A DNA stretch of 64,000 nucleotides from Bacteroidota bacterium (GTDB taxonomy: Bacteria; Bacteroidota; Bacteroidia; 2-12-FULL-35-15). Location of the stretch: the NCBI GenBank assembly GCA_947476185.1, contig CANJPX010000006.1, positions 28,495 to 92,494 on the forward strand, given 5' to 3'. The notes beneath the pieces were generated by a model. That model was not told the DNA's origin. It ran no database searches and saw only the letters and a program-made list of their open reading frames with translations. A program made the translations under genes and the position numbers. Below, in pieces: positions 9,821 through 18,177 of this stretch. The first letter of the stretch is position 1, and the number at the start of each line of letters is the position of its first letter.

Positions 9821-10870
9821 ATGCATAATTGGCTAAAGAATGTCATAACAAACGATCTGCTTTTGACAGTGACCGAACTGGTTATTATTGGAGTTTGTTT
9901 GTTGGTGTTCCTGATATTATTGGCTTTCTTCCTTGGATATATGGAACGTAAAGTTGCAGCATTCATGGAGCTTCGTTTAGGACCGAACCGTGTAGGACCA
10001 AAAGGGACTTTGCAAATTGTAGCCGATACAGTAAAGCTTTTGTTCAAAGAAGGTTTTACTCCGGATGCTGCAGATAAATTTTTATTTAATCTTGCTCCTG
10101 GAATTATTATTACTACCGCATTGTTGGCAGTAGCGCCAATAGCTTATGCTAAAGGGTTTCAGCTATGGGACATTAACATTGGTGTGCTTTATATTTCTTC
10201 AGTTTCATCTATGGCGGTCATCGGGATTTTGATGGCAGGTTGGTCAAGCAGCAATAAATATTCATTGATTGGAGCAATGCGTTGTGGTGCTCAAATTGTT
10301 AGTTATGAACTTTCAATTGGCTTGTCACTTATTTCAATCGTTGTACTAACCGGAAGTTTAAGTTTGAATGATATTGTTGAAAGTCAGGCTAACGGATGGT
10401 GGATATTTAAAGGACATATTCCTGTTCTGATATCATTTGTAATATTTGTCGTGGCTTCAACAGCTGAGATCAATCGTGCACCATTCGACTTGGTCGAAGC
10501 AGATCAGGAGCTTACCGGAGGTTTCAATACAGAATATGCAGGTATGAAATTCGCAATGTTCTTGATGGCGGAATACATTAATTTATTTGTTGTATCAGCA
10601 GTAGCAGCAACAATTTTCCTTGGAGGATGGATGCCATTCCATATTGGTGGCCTAACAGGGTTCAATCATATCATGGATTATATTCCATCATCTATTTGGT
10701 TTTTTAGTAAAACATTATTTATCATTTTTATTATTATGCAGTTCCGTTGGACTTTCCCACGTTTGCGTATCGATCAATTATTAAATTTAGAGTGGAAATA
10801 TTTGTTGCCGATAAGTATGGTGAATGTATTGCTTGTTACGTTGATGGCAATTATGGGTTGGCATTTCTAA
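9821..10870 (+). CDS. nuoH: NADH-quinone oxidoreductase subunit H
   Basis: The membrane subunit that joins the peripheral arm to the proton-pumping arm. Signatures are 'MERKVAAFMELRLGPNRVGP' near the N-terminus and the acidic loop 'AEINRAPFDLVEADQELTGG', with about eight membrane helices. The ORF track starts at a TTG (9776); the ATG at 9821 ('MHNWLKNVITNDLLL') gives about 349 residues and fits the family better, but either could be used. nuoE, nuoF and nuoG, which often lie between nuoD and nuoH, are absent. Confidence 0.94.
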   Translation: MHNWLKNVITNDLLLTVTELVIIGVCLLVFLILLAFFLGYMERKVAAFMELRLGPNRVGPKGTLQIVADTVKLLFKEGFTPDAADKFLFNLAPGIIITTALLAVAPIAYAKGFQLWDINIGVLYISSVSSMAVIGILMAGWSSSNKYSLIGAMRCGAQIVSYELSIGLSLISIVVLTGSLSLNDIVESQANGWWIFKGHIPVLISFVIFVVASTAEINRAPFDLVEADQELTGGFNTEYAGMKFAMFLMAEYINLFVVSAVAATIFLGGWMPFHIGGLTGFNHIMDYIPSSIWFFSKTLFIIFIIMQFRWTFPRLRIDQLLNLEWKYLLPISMVNVLLVTLMAIMGWHF

Positions 10871-10935
10871 TTCTTCAGTTGAAGAGGTGGCAGTGGAATT
10901 TGTAAGTAGTTTTTAAAATATTATTATAGAATAAG

Positions 10936-11412
10936 ATGTTTTTAAAAGAATATTTCGGGTCAATTTTCAGTTCAATAAAATCCTTATTAACGGGGATGAA
11001 GTTGACGGGATATTATTTCACCCATCATAATAAAATCATTACAGAAGAATATCCGGATAACCGTGCTGCATTAAAGATGCCTGAACGTTTTCGTGGTGAG
11101 GTGATCATGCCACATGACGAAAAAAATGAACATCAATGTACAGGTTGCCAATCATGTGAATTGTCTTGTCCAAATGGCTCAATAAAGATCATCACTAAAC
11201 AGGAGATTCAGCCGGATGGTAAAAAGAAAAAACGTATTGATACATGGGTTTATCATTTAGATATGTGTACGATGTGTGGAATGTGCGTAGAAGCTTGTCC
11301 TACTACAGCAATTCTTATGGGCAATGAATTTGAGCATAGTCAGTACGAGAAAAAATATTTGAAAAAGGTTTTGAATAAACCTGGTTCGAGATTGAAAGAC
11401 GGAGTAGAGTAG
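10936..11412 (+). CDS. nuoI: NADH-quinone oxidoreductase subunit I
   Basis: The 8Fe ferredoxin-like subunit (clusters N6a and N6b) with both motifs intact: 'CTGCQSCELSCPNGSI' and 'CTMCGMCVEACPTTAI'. At 158 residues it is normal in length. In complexes without NuoEFG this subunit, exposed at the open end of the peripheral arm, is a plausible entry point for electrons from ferredoxin (inference from complexes of this type in other lineages). Confidence 0.95.
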   Translation: MFLKEYFGSIFSSIKSLLTGMKLTGYYFTHHNKIITEEYPDNRAALKMPERFRGEVIMPHDEKNEHQCTGCQSCELSCPNGSIKIITKQEIQPDGKKKKRIDTWVYHLDMCTMCGMCVEACPTTAILMGNEFEHSQYEKKYLKKVLNKPGSRLKDGVE

Positions 11413-11440
11413 AAATAAAAATTGATAAATAAAAAATAAA

Positions 11441-11986
11441 TTGAGCGCATCATCTGTCATATTTTATATTATCGCTGCTGTAATAATAGGCGGTGGAATT
11501 CTTGCGGTTACATCCCGTAAAATATTCCGTGCGGCTGTTTACCTTTTATTCTCATTACTTGGAATTGCAGCATTGTATTTTTATTTGAATTATGAATTTA
11601 TTGCAGCAGTTCAAATTGTGGTTTACGTTGGGGGAATTGTTGTGCTGATCATTTTCTCTATTTTCTTAACACATGCTTCCGGTGACGAGATGAAAAGACC
11701 TGTGCTATGGAGAACCTTGTTCTCTGGACTTGCGACAATTTTTGCAGCAGCACTTACCTACTTATTTATTACTGATCATAATTTTGTTCCTGTTGGTTAC
11801 GCCTTGGATCACCCTGTTGCACCAAGTGTGAAAAATATTGGATTGCAAATGTTAAGTACAACAGAACATGGTTATATATTACCTTTTGAGGTTGTGAGTA
11901 TGCTTTTATTAGCAGCCCTTATCGGATGTATTGTAATTGCTATCAAAATTAAAGGCCCCACCAACCTCCCCAAAGGGGAGGCTTAA
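11441..11986 (+). CDS. nuoJ: NADH-quinone oxidoreductase subunit J
   Basis: A 181-residue membrane subunit with five predicted helices and the typical segment 'AVQIVVYVGGIVVLIIFSIF'. The start is a TTG at 11441: no ATG or GTG gives a complete first helix, since the next Met is far inside the protein. The last codons ('KGPTNLPKGEA') and the stop lie inside a palindromic repeat (see 11954-11986), so the C-terminal tail appears to have been created or replaced by the repeat. It is followed by an 86-base gap and nuoK. Confidence 0.92.
   Translation: MSASSVIFYIIAAVIIGGGILAVTSRKIFRAAVYLLFSLLGIAALYFYLNYEFIAAVQIVVYVGGIVVLIIFSIFLTHASGDEMKRPVLWRTLFSGLATIFAAALTYLFITDHNFVPVGYALDHPVAPSVKNIGLQMLSTTEHGYILPFEVVSMLLLAALIGCIVIAIKIKGPTNLPKGEA
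11954..11986 (+). repeat. REP-like palindromic unit 1
   Basis: A palindrome with a perfect 7-bp stem, CCTCCCC-AAA-GGGGAGG (11965-11981), is flanked by GGCCCCACCAA and CTTAA. It is much more G+C-rich than its surroundings. The reverse complement of unit 2 (12035-12069) has the same plan: GGCC, a short A/C-rich spacer, then the stem with an AAA loop and CTT. The two therefore form an inverted pair. It overlaps the 3' end of nuoJ and supplies that gene's last codons. Similar short hairpin repeats recur in Bacteroidota genomes. Confidence 0.65.
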
Positions 11987-12034
11987 AGGCTAATTATAAA
12001 AAAACGATTGAATTCGATTAAAATAAATTTTTAA

Positions 12035-12069
12035 AAGTCCTCTCCTTTGGAGAGGATGTAGGAGAGGCC
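12035..12069 (-). repeat. REP-like palindromic unit 2 (inverted copy)
   Basis: A second palindrome with a perfect 7-bp stem, CCTCTCC-TTT-GGAGAGG (12039-12055), followed by ATGTAGGAGAGGCC, ending three bases before the nuoK ATG. Its reverse complement parallels unit 1, so the pair resembles the BIME-type tail-to-tail arrangement of REP elements. In RNA the hairpin would sit directly over the nuoK ribosome-binding region and could affect its translation (inference). Confidence 0.65.
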
Positions 12070-12072
12070 AAA

Positions 12073-12387
12073 ATGAACGAGATAGGATTAACACATATTT
12101 TATTTATAAGCACCGCTTTATTTTTTATTGGAGTGTATGGTTTTCTTACCCGGAAGAACCTGATTACCATGCTTATGGCTATTGAATTAATATTGAACAG
12201 TGTTAACATCAATTTTATTGCATTCAATAAATATTTATATGCAGATAAACTTGACGGATTATTTTTTACCATATTCATTATTACCATCGCTGCTGCAGAA
12301 GCTGCTGTGGCAATTGCAATAATAATACATCTGTATCGCAGCTTGAAATCAATTGATGTTGACGATGCAGATATAATGAAATTTTAA
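12073..12387 (+). CDS. nuoK: NADH-quinone oxidoreductase subunit K
   Basis: A 104-residue subunit with three membrane helices. The two conserved membrane-embedded acidic residues are present in 'LLMAIELILNSVNINF'-type context (helix 2) and 'IAAAEAAVAIAI' (helix 3). It is a MrpC-related proton-channel subunit between NuoJ and NuoN in the membrane arm. It starts immediately after the second REP-like unit and ends two bases before nuoL. Confidence 0.94.
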   Translation: MNEIGLTHILFISTALFFIGVYGFLTRKNLITMLMAIELILNSVNINFIAFNKYLYADKLDGLFFTIFIITIAAAEAAVAIAIIIHLYRSLKSIDVDDADIMKF

Positions 12388-12389
12388 AT

Positions 12390-14330
12390 ATGTTGAATTC
12401 AAATTATATAGCGCTAATTCCACTTTTACCGATCATCACCTTTTTGATCATTGGTTTATTTGGACGTAGATATTTCCCGAAATTTTCAGGAATACTTGGT
12501 ACCCTTTCGCTATTGGTTGCATTTGTTTTGTCTGCATTTGTTGCATATCAGTATTTCTTTGAAGTTGGTAAAGTGTATGGTGTTTATCAGAAAATAATCG
12601 CGATGAAATATGTTTGGTTGCAGTTTTCGCCAAATGTAGCCATCGATATGGGAATTTTATTGGATCCTATTTCTGTGATGATGATCGTGATCGTTACTTT
12701 CATTTCACTTATGGTTCATATATATAGTATGGGTTATATGCATGGTGAACCTCGCTATGCAACATATTATGCTTTCCTTTCTTTATTTACATTCTCTATG
12801 TTGGGATTAGTACTTTCCACAAATATTTTTCAGATCTATATTTTCTGGGAATTGGTAGGTGTTTCATCTTTCCTTCTTATTGGTTTTTATTACGAAAAAC
12901 CATCTGCAGTAGCGGCATCCAAAAAAGCATTTATTGTCACACGTTTTGCTGATCTTGGATTTTTAATTGGTATCCTGGTGCTTTCATATTTTTCAGGAAC
13001 ATTGGATTTTCAAACATTGATCCAACGATTGACAACGGAAGGAAGTTATTTGAGCAATATTGTTTCATCTTCTTTCCTTGGTGCCTCTGCATTGACATGG
13101 GGTTTATTGCTTGTGTTTGCCGGTGGAGCAGGAAAATCAGCTATGTTCCCTTTCCATATCTGGCTGCCCGATGCGATGGAAGGTCCTACACCTGTTTCAG
13201 CATTGATACATGCTGCTACCATGGTTGTTGCCGGTGTATATTTGGTTGCCAGATTATTTCCGATCTTCTCGAATTCTTGTCCGGGAGCTTTAGATGTAGT
13301 TGCTTACATTGGAATTTTCTCTTCACTTCTCGCTGCAATTATTGCTTGTACACAAACAGATATTAAACGTGTTCTTGCTTATTCAACAATGTCGCAAATC
13401 GGATTTATGATGTTTGCCTTGGGTGTCTCCGGTTTTTATGGAGAAGAGGGAGTAGGATTTATGGGCTCAATGTTCCATTTATTCACGCATTCTATTTTTA
13501 AAGCTTTGTTATTCCTTGGTGCTGGCGCAGTAATACATTATGTGCATAGCAATGAAATGAAAGACATGGGTGGCTTGCGAAAATTAATGCCGATAACACA
13601 CATCACATTTTTATTGGCTTGTTTGGCGATCGCAGGAATTCCTCCATTTGCAGGTTTCTTCAGTAAAGAAGAAATATTATTGGCGTGCTGGAATTCAAAC
13701 AAAATTATTTTTGGTGCAGCCGTATTGACTGCAGGGTTAACAGCATTTTATATGTTCAGATTATATTTCAGTATTTTCTGGAATAAGGAATACAAAACTC
13801 ACGGTAGTCACGATGACCATCATGGTGAAGCTCCGGGTTCCATGCTTCTTCCTTTGATTATTCTGGCCGGACTTTCAGTAGTTGCAGGATTTGTTCCTTT
13901 CAGTCATTTAGTGACTGCCGATGGATTGAGATTTGAAACTGAATTTCATTTGGGTTTTGCAATTGGTCCTGTATTGCTTGCTACGGCAGCGATATTTTTA
14001 GCTTGGTATATGTACGCAAAAGAAAGTCTTTTGCCACAAAAAATGGCTGATAGTTTCAAAAGCTTTTATACTGCGGCTTATAGAAAATTTTATTTTGATG
14101 AAATTTATTTGTTCATCACAAAAAAAATAATTTTCAATTTAATTGGTAGACCTGCTGCATGGATCGATAAAAATATCTTTGATGGTTTTATGAATTTGAT
14201 TGCTTCTGTAACGGAGTTTGTTTCTGAATCTGTAAAATCATTTCAATCCGGTAAAGTTCAGGATTATGCTATTTACTTTTTTGCAGGAACACTAGGATTT
14301 GTTTTATTATTCATTTATTTGTGGATTTAA
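12390..14330 (+). CDS. nuoL: NADH-quinone oxidoreductase subunit L
   Basis: A 646-residue antiporter-like subunit, normal in length for NuoL with its long C-terminal lateral helix. The core motifs are 'FAGGAGKSAMFPFHIWLPDAMEGPTPVSALIHAATMVVAG' in two parts, containing the Lys and His of the proton channel, plus 'YEKPSAVAASKKAFIVTRFADLGF'. It is the distal pump of the membrane arm. A His-rich loop ('HGSHDDHHGE') lies before the last third, as in many NuoL proteins. Confidence 0.95.
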   Translation: MLNSNYIALIPLLPIITFLIIGLFGRRYFPKFSGILGTLSLLVAFVLSAFVAYQYFFEVGKVYGVYQKIIAMKYVWLQFSPNVAIDMGILLDPISVMMIVIVTFISLMVHIYSMGYMHGEPRYATYYAFLSLFTFSMLGLVLSTNIFQIYIFWELVGVSSFLLIGFYYEKPSAVAASKKAFIVTRFADLGFLIGILVLSYFSGTLDFQTLIQRLTTEGSYLSNIVSSSFLGASALTWGLLLVFAGGAGKSAMFPFHIWLPDAMEGPTPVSALIHAATMVVAGVYLVARLFPIFSNSCPGALDVVAYIGIFSSLLAAIIACTQTDIKRVLAYSTMSQIGFMMFALGVSGFYGEEGVGFMGSMFHLFTHSIFKALLFLGAGAVIHYVHSNEMKDMGGLRKLMPITHITFLLACLAIAGIPPFAGFFSKEEILLACWNSNKIIFGAAVLTAGLTAFYMFRLYFSIFWNKEYKTHGSHDDHHGEAPGSMLLPLIILAGLSVVAGFVPFSHLVTADGLRFETEFHLGFAIGPVLLATAAIFLAWYMYAKESLLPQKMADSFKSFYTAAYRKFYFDEIYLFITKKIIFNLIGRPAAWIDKNIFDGFMNLIASVTEFVSESVKSFQSGKVQDYAIYFFAGTLGFVLLFIYLWI

Positions 14331-14341
14331 AAACTTGACAC

Positions 14342-14743
14342 ATGGTAACAAATGAAATTCGCAATGCCTTGAAACAAGCTTTAACTGAGCTGCATATTGC
14401 GGAATATGAATTGAATCGTCCTCATGAAGATGTTGTAACTATGTCTGTTTGCTATAGCGCGCGGCAGTCATTAATTTCCATGTTACGTCTTTTCTTGATG
14501 AGTAATGACGTTGAATCGGTTAAGAGCAATAATTTGAAAGAGCTGTTAAATCAGTGTATAAAAATAAATAATCAATTCTCAAAAATTGATGTTAGTGATA
14601 TTCTTTGTAAGGAATTGAATCAGGAAGCTTGCGATGGAAAATATTGCCATACAGTTGACAAAGTGGATGAGTGTGTTATTGTTGCAAAAAAATTTAAAAC
14701 ACTTATTCTTGGTATCCTGAAGATTAACGAAAGTGAAATGTAA
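14342..14743 (+). CDS. HEPN-like helical protein inserted in nuo operon
   Basis: A 133-residue all-helical protein that is not a complex I subunit. The pattern 'VVTMSVCYSARQSLISMLRLFL' followed by 'NLKELLNQCIKIN' and a final helix with 'VDECVIVAKKFKTLILGIL' resembles HEPN-domain proteins. The Rx4-6H ribonuclease motif is not evident, so a binding or scaffold role is more likely than RNase activity. It lies 11 bases after nuoL and 7 bases before nuoM, clearly co-transcribed. It has five Cys, unusually many for its size. The HEPN assignment is by eye and moderately sure; its role in complex I is unknown. Confidence 0.6.
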   Translation: MVTNEIRNALKQALTELHIAEYELNRPHEDVVTMSVCYSARQSLISMLRLFLMSNDVESVKSNNLKELLNQCIKINNQFSKIDVSDILCKELNQEACDGKYCHTVDKVDECVIVAKKFKTLILGILKINESEM

Positions 14744-14750
14744 ATAGAAA

Positions 14751-16253
14751 ATGACGAATTTAACTCTGCTAATAATTGTACCACTTCTTACAGCAATTGC
14801 TGTATTGTCCTGTAGCAAAAGTGCACAGGTTAAGTGGGTATCTTTTATTGGATCAATAATACAACTTGTACTTGCTTCTGCAACTTTGGCGGCTTATATT
14901 TCAGAAAGAGCATTTGGGAATTCTGCTCAAATGCTTTTTCAGCAGCGTTACAGCTGGTTCAAAGCTTTAAATATTGAATATTTTATTGGCATCGATGGTA
15001 TTTCGATTGTAATGATAATGCTTACAGCTTGTGTAGTTGTTGCCGGAATTTTAATTTCATGGAGGGTTGAAACGCTGACAAAAGAATTTTTCTTCTTACT
15101 CTTATTATTAAGTGTTGGTGCATACGGCTTCTTTATTTCCTTGGATCTTTTCACCATGTTCTTCTTCCTGGAGATCGCAGTTATTCCTAAATTCTTATTA
15201 ATTGCAATTTGGGGTAGCGGTAAAAAAGAATACAGTGCAATGAAGCTTGCTTTAATGCTAATGGGAGGCTCTGTTTTTGTATTGATCGGTTTATTAGGTA
15301 CATATTTTAGTACAGATGTTGGAAATGGAGTACATACTTGGGATCTTATACAAATTTCACATTTACATATTCCGCTTCAAACACAAATGTATATTTTCCC
15401 GTTCCTGTTTGTTGGTTTTGGTGTGTTCACTGCATTATTTCCATTCCATACCTGGGTTCCTGATGGTCACTCTTCCGCGCCAACAGCTGCTTCCATGTTT
15501 CTTGCCGGAATTTCTATGAAGCTAGGAGGTTACGGAGCATTACGCGTGGCGATGTATTTAATGCCTGAAGCTGCAAAGGAATATTCATGGCTGATTGTAT
15601 TGTTGGCGACCATTGCTATTATTTATGGTGCTTTTGCTACGTTGATGCAAAAAGATCTGAAATATATGAATGCTTATTCATCTGTTAGTCACTGTGGATT
15701 TATTTTATTGGGTATCGGTATGCTAACTAAAACAGCGATCATAGGTGCCGTTATGCAAATGGTATCTCATGGAGTTATGACTGCACTTTTCTTCGGTGCT
15801 ATAGGAATGATTTATGAACGCACGCATACACGACAAATAAATGAATTGGGTGGATTATTAAAGACACTTCCTTTTATTGGAACAGTGTATATTATCACCG
15901 GTTTATGTTCTTTAGGTTTACCCGGATTAAGTGGTTTTGTTGCTGAAATGACAGTGTTTGTCGGTTCTTGGGAACGACCTGATGCATTTCACCGCATTGC
16001 AACAATTCTTGCTGCCGCATCAATCGTTGTAACAGCTGTGTATATATTGAGAGCCGCAGGAAAGGCTGTGATGGGACCAATTGTAAATGAACATTATCAC
16101 CATTTGAAAGATGCAACATGGAACGAAAAAATCGCTTCTGTTTTATTGATCGTTGCAATTCTTGCAATTGGGATTGCTCCGTTTTGGTTGTATAATTTAA
16201 TTGCACCCGATGCACAAATAATTATGGATAACATTGCAGGAGTGGTAAAGTAA
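14751..16253 (+). CDS. nuoM: NADH-quinone oxidoreductase subunit M
   Basis: A 500-residue antiporter-like membrane subunit. Typical motifs are 'FFLEIAVIPKFLLIAIWG' (conserved Glu in helix 5), 'FPFHTWVPDGHSSAPTAASM' and 'LKYMNAYSSVSHCGFILLGI'. It lies between NuoL and NuoN in the membrane arm and forms one of the proton channels. It follows the HEPN-like gene by 7 bases and precedes nuoN by 7 bases. Confidence 0.95.
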   Translation: MTNLTLLIIVPLLTAIAVLSCSKSAQVKWVSFIGSIIQLVLASATLAAYISERAFGNSAQMLFQQRYSWFKALNIEYFIGIDGISIVMIMLTACVVVAGILISWRVETLTKEFFFLLLLLSVGAYGFFISLDLFTMFFFLEIAVIPKFLLIAIWGSGKKEYSAMKLALMLMGGSVFVLIGLLGTYFSTDVGNGVHTWDLIQISHLHIPLQTQMYIFPFLFVGFGVFTALFPFHTWVPDGHSSAPTAASMFLAGISMKLGGYGALRVAMYLMPEAAKEYSWLIVLLATIAIIYGAFATLMQKDLKYMNAYSSVSHCGFILLGIGMLTKTAIIGAVMQMVSHGVMTALFFGAIGMIYERTHTRQINELGGLLKTLPFIGTVYIITGLCSLGLPGLSGFVAEMTVFVGSWERPDAFHRIATILAAASIVVTAVYILRAAGKAVMGPIVNEHYHHLKDATWNEKIASVLLIVAILAIGIAPFWLYNLIAPDAQIIMDNIAGVVK

Positions 16254-16260
16254 ATAAGAT

Positions 16261-17667
16261 ATGAGCACTGACTTTTTTATATTAATGAAATCTGAATTGA
16301 GCTTAACGCTCATCATCTTTATTTTACTCATCCTTAAAGTATGGGATGGCATTAAGGATAACACTACCTGGCTTCATATTGTTAACTTCTTGTTGCTTCT
16401 GAATTTTGCTTTAGGGTTCATTTTGAATAGTGATGGCATGCTGTTCAATGGCATGTTCCATACAAACAATATTATTTTCCTTGAAAAATCAATATTGAAT
16501 TTAGGTACACTTATCATTTCGCTTCAGGCGTTTGATTGGTTAAAAACTCATAAACATGTTCCTGAATTTTTTATTCTTTTGTTAACCACATTATTGGGAA
16601 TGTTCTTTATGATCTCCAGTGGAAATTTCTTGATGTTCTATCTTGGTTTAGAACTCGCTTCTATACCACTTGCCGCACTTGCTAACTTTGATCTTGAGAA
16701 AATAAAATCGTCTGAAGCAGCCGTGAAAATGATTTTATTGTCGGCATTTTCATCATGCATCATGTTGTTTGGTATTTCATTGCTATACGGAAGTACCGGA
16801 ACATTGAATTTTGCAGACTTATCTTCGCAGATCGCAAATGGAAATTTGCAAATATTATCTTTGATCTTTGTTTTTGTCGGCTTTGCATTTAAACTTTCAT
16901 CTGTTCCTTTTCATTTATGGACTGCGGATGTGTATGAAGGATCGCCTGTTTCCGTTACCTCTTATCTTTCCGTAATTTCTAAAGCGGCAATTGTTTTTGT
17001 TTTTATCTCCGTGTTAGGTCCTTTGTTTTTAAATTTCAAAGGCATGTGGTACAACATGTTATTCTTGAGTATTATTCTTACAATTACTGTCGGAAATCTT
17101 TTTGCTATTCGTCAGGATAATATTAAACGTTTTCTTGCATTTTCTTCAATTGCTCAAGCCGGTTATATTTTATTAGGATTATCTGCCGGTAATCAGATGG
17201 GATCTACAGCCACCATTTATTTTTTATTAGTTTATGTTTTCTCAAATCTTGGAGCATTTGGTGTGATTGGAATTGTTTCTGCTTATGCTCAAAAAGAAAA
17301 CATAAGTGATTACAAGGGCTTTTATAAAAACAATAAAATGCTCAGTTGGATACTTACAATATCATTGTTTTCATTGGCCGGTATCCCTCCAACAGCAGGC
17401 TTTTTCGGAAAAATGTTTTTGGTAACAGCAGGGGCAAGCCATGGGAATAATATTTTGGTGATCATCGCTTCCTTAAATATGGTAGTCTCGTTGTATTATT
17501 ATTTACGTGTTGTAAAGGCAATCTTTGTTGATCCGAATGATGCACCAATTGCAAAGCTGGACTCAAGTTTTTCATCAAAATTAGGTTTACTCATTTGTAT
17601 GGCGGGTGTGGTATTGACCGGTTTTGCAAGTTGTATTTACGATTATATTAATAGTCTTACCTTTTAA
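16261..17667 (+). CDS. nuoN: NADH-quinone oxidoreductase subunit N
   Basis: A 468-residue antiporter-like subunit with 'MFYLGLELASIPLAAL' (Glu of helix 5), 'SVPFHLWTADVYEGSPVSVT' and 'IKRFLAFSSIAQAGYILLGL'. It closes the set nuoABCDHIJKLMN. No nuoE, nuoF or nuoG is present before, inside or after the operon in this window. Confidence 0.95.
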   Translation: MSTDFFILMKSELSLTLIIFILLILKVWDGIKDNTTWLHIVNFLLLLNFALGFILNSDGMLFNGMFHTNNIIFLEKSILNLGTLIISLQAFDWLKTHKHVPEFFILLLTTLLGMFFMISSGNFLMFYLGLELASIPLAALANFDLEKIKSSEAAVKMILLSAFSSCIMLFGISLLYGSTGTLNFADLSSQIANGNLQILSLIFVFVGFAFKLSSVPFHLWTADVYEGSPVSVTSYLSVISKAAIVFVFISVLGPLFLNFKGMWYNMLFLSIILTITVGNLFAIRQDNIKRFLAFSSIAQAGYILLGLSAGNQMGSTATIYFLLVYVFSNLGAFGVIGIVSAYAQKENISDYKGFYKNNKMLSWILTISLFSLAGIPPTAGFFGKMFLVTAGASHGNNILVIIASLNMVVSLYYYLRVVKAIFVDPNDAPIAKLDSSFSSKLGLLICMAGVVLTGFASCIYDYINSLTF

Positions 17668-17696
17668 GATATTAAAAAATAAATAAAAAAGAACAA

Positions 17697-18080
17697 ATGT
17701 CATTAAATGCAAATTATTTATTTGAAGAACTTGGGGAAATAAAATGCTCCATTATCGAAAAAAATTGCAGTCCTGAACGTGTTGAATTTTTAAAAAAACT
17801 GTTGCAATTCAATGGCTTAACTGTTGTTGTTGTAAATAGTCCTCCTCCAAAAACTGCTGCTAAACCAGTAGCTGCAGATGCAGCCGAAGTTCTTGTTGAA
17901 ACAGCTCCTCCCGCTCCTACAACATTTACTGTTGGTGTTACCGATCTGACCTTTAATCCTGTTAATGGTGTATACAACCGCCAATTAAAAAATGAAGCAG
18001 GAAAATTTGTTACCCCGAGATATTGGAATCAGATAGACACAGAATCGCAGGATGAAGTGTGGTATTGGAAACAAAAATAA
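17697..18080 (+). CDS. small protein of unknown function after nuoN
   Basis: A 127-residue soluble protein in three parts: a helical N-terminus with two Cys ('EELGEIKCSIIEKNCSPER'), a flexible Ala/Pro/Val-rich linker ('KTAAKPVAADAAEVLVETAP') and a C-terminal segment rich in aromatic residues ('NRQLKNEAGKFVTPRYWN'). It starts 29 bases after nuoN on the same strand, so it is probably the last gene of the operon. I do not recognise the family. The linker architecture suggests two binding ends joined by a tether. Confidence 0.6.
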   Translation: MSLNANYLFEELGEIKCSIIEKNCSPERVEFLKKLLQFNGLTVVVVNSPPPKTAAKPVAADAAEVLVETAPPAPTTFTVGVTDLTFNPVNGVYNRQLKNEAGKFVTPRYWNQIDTESQDEVWYWKQK

Positions 18081-18177
18081 ATATTGTAGAATTGTTCTAT
18101 TTATAAAATAACAAAATCTAGAATTGTGAAATTATTCCTTTGGAGTTGTGGGGATTTTCGCTTGGTTGTTATTGATG

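Noticed and set aside
12018-12287. 89-residue minus-strand ORF over nuoK
   Set aside because: Antisense shadow of nuoK and of the REP-like repeat.
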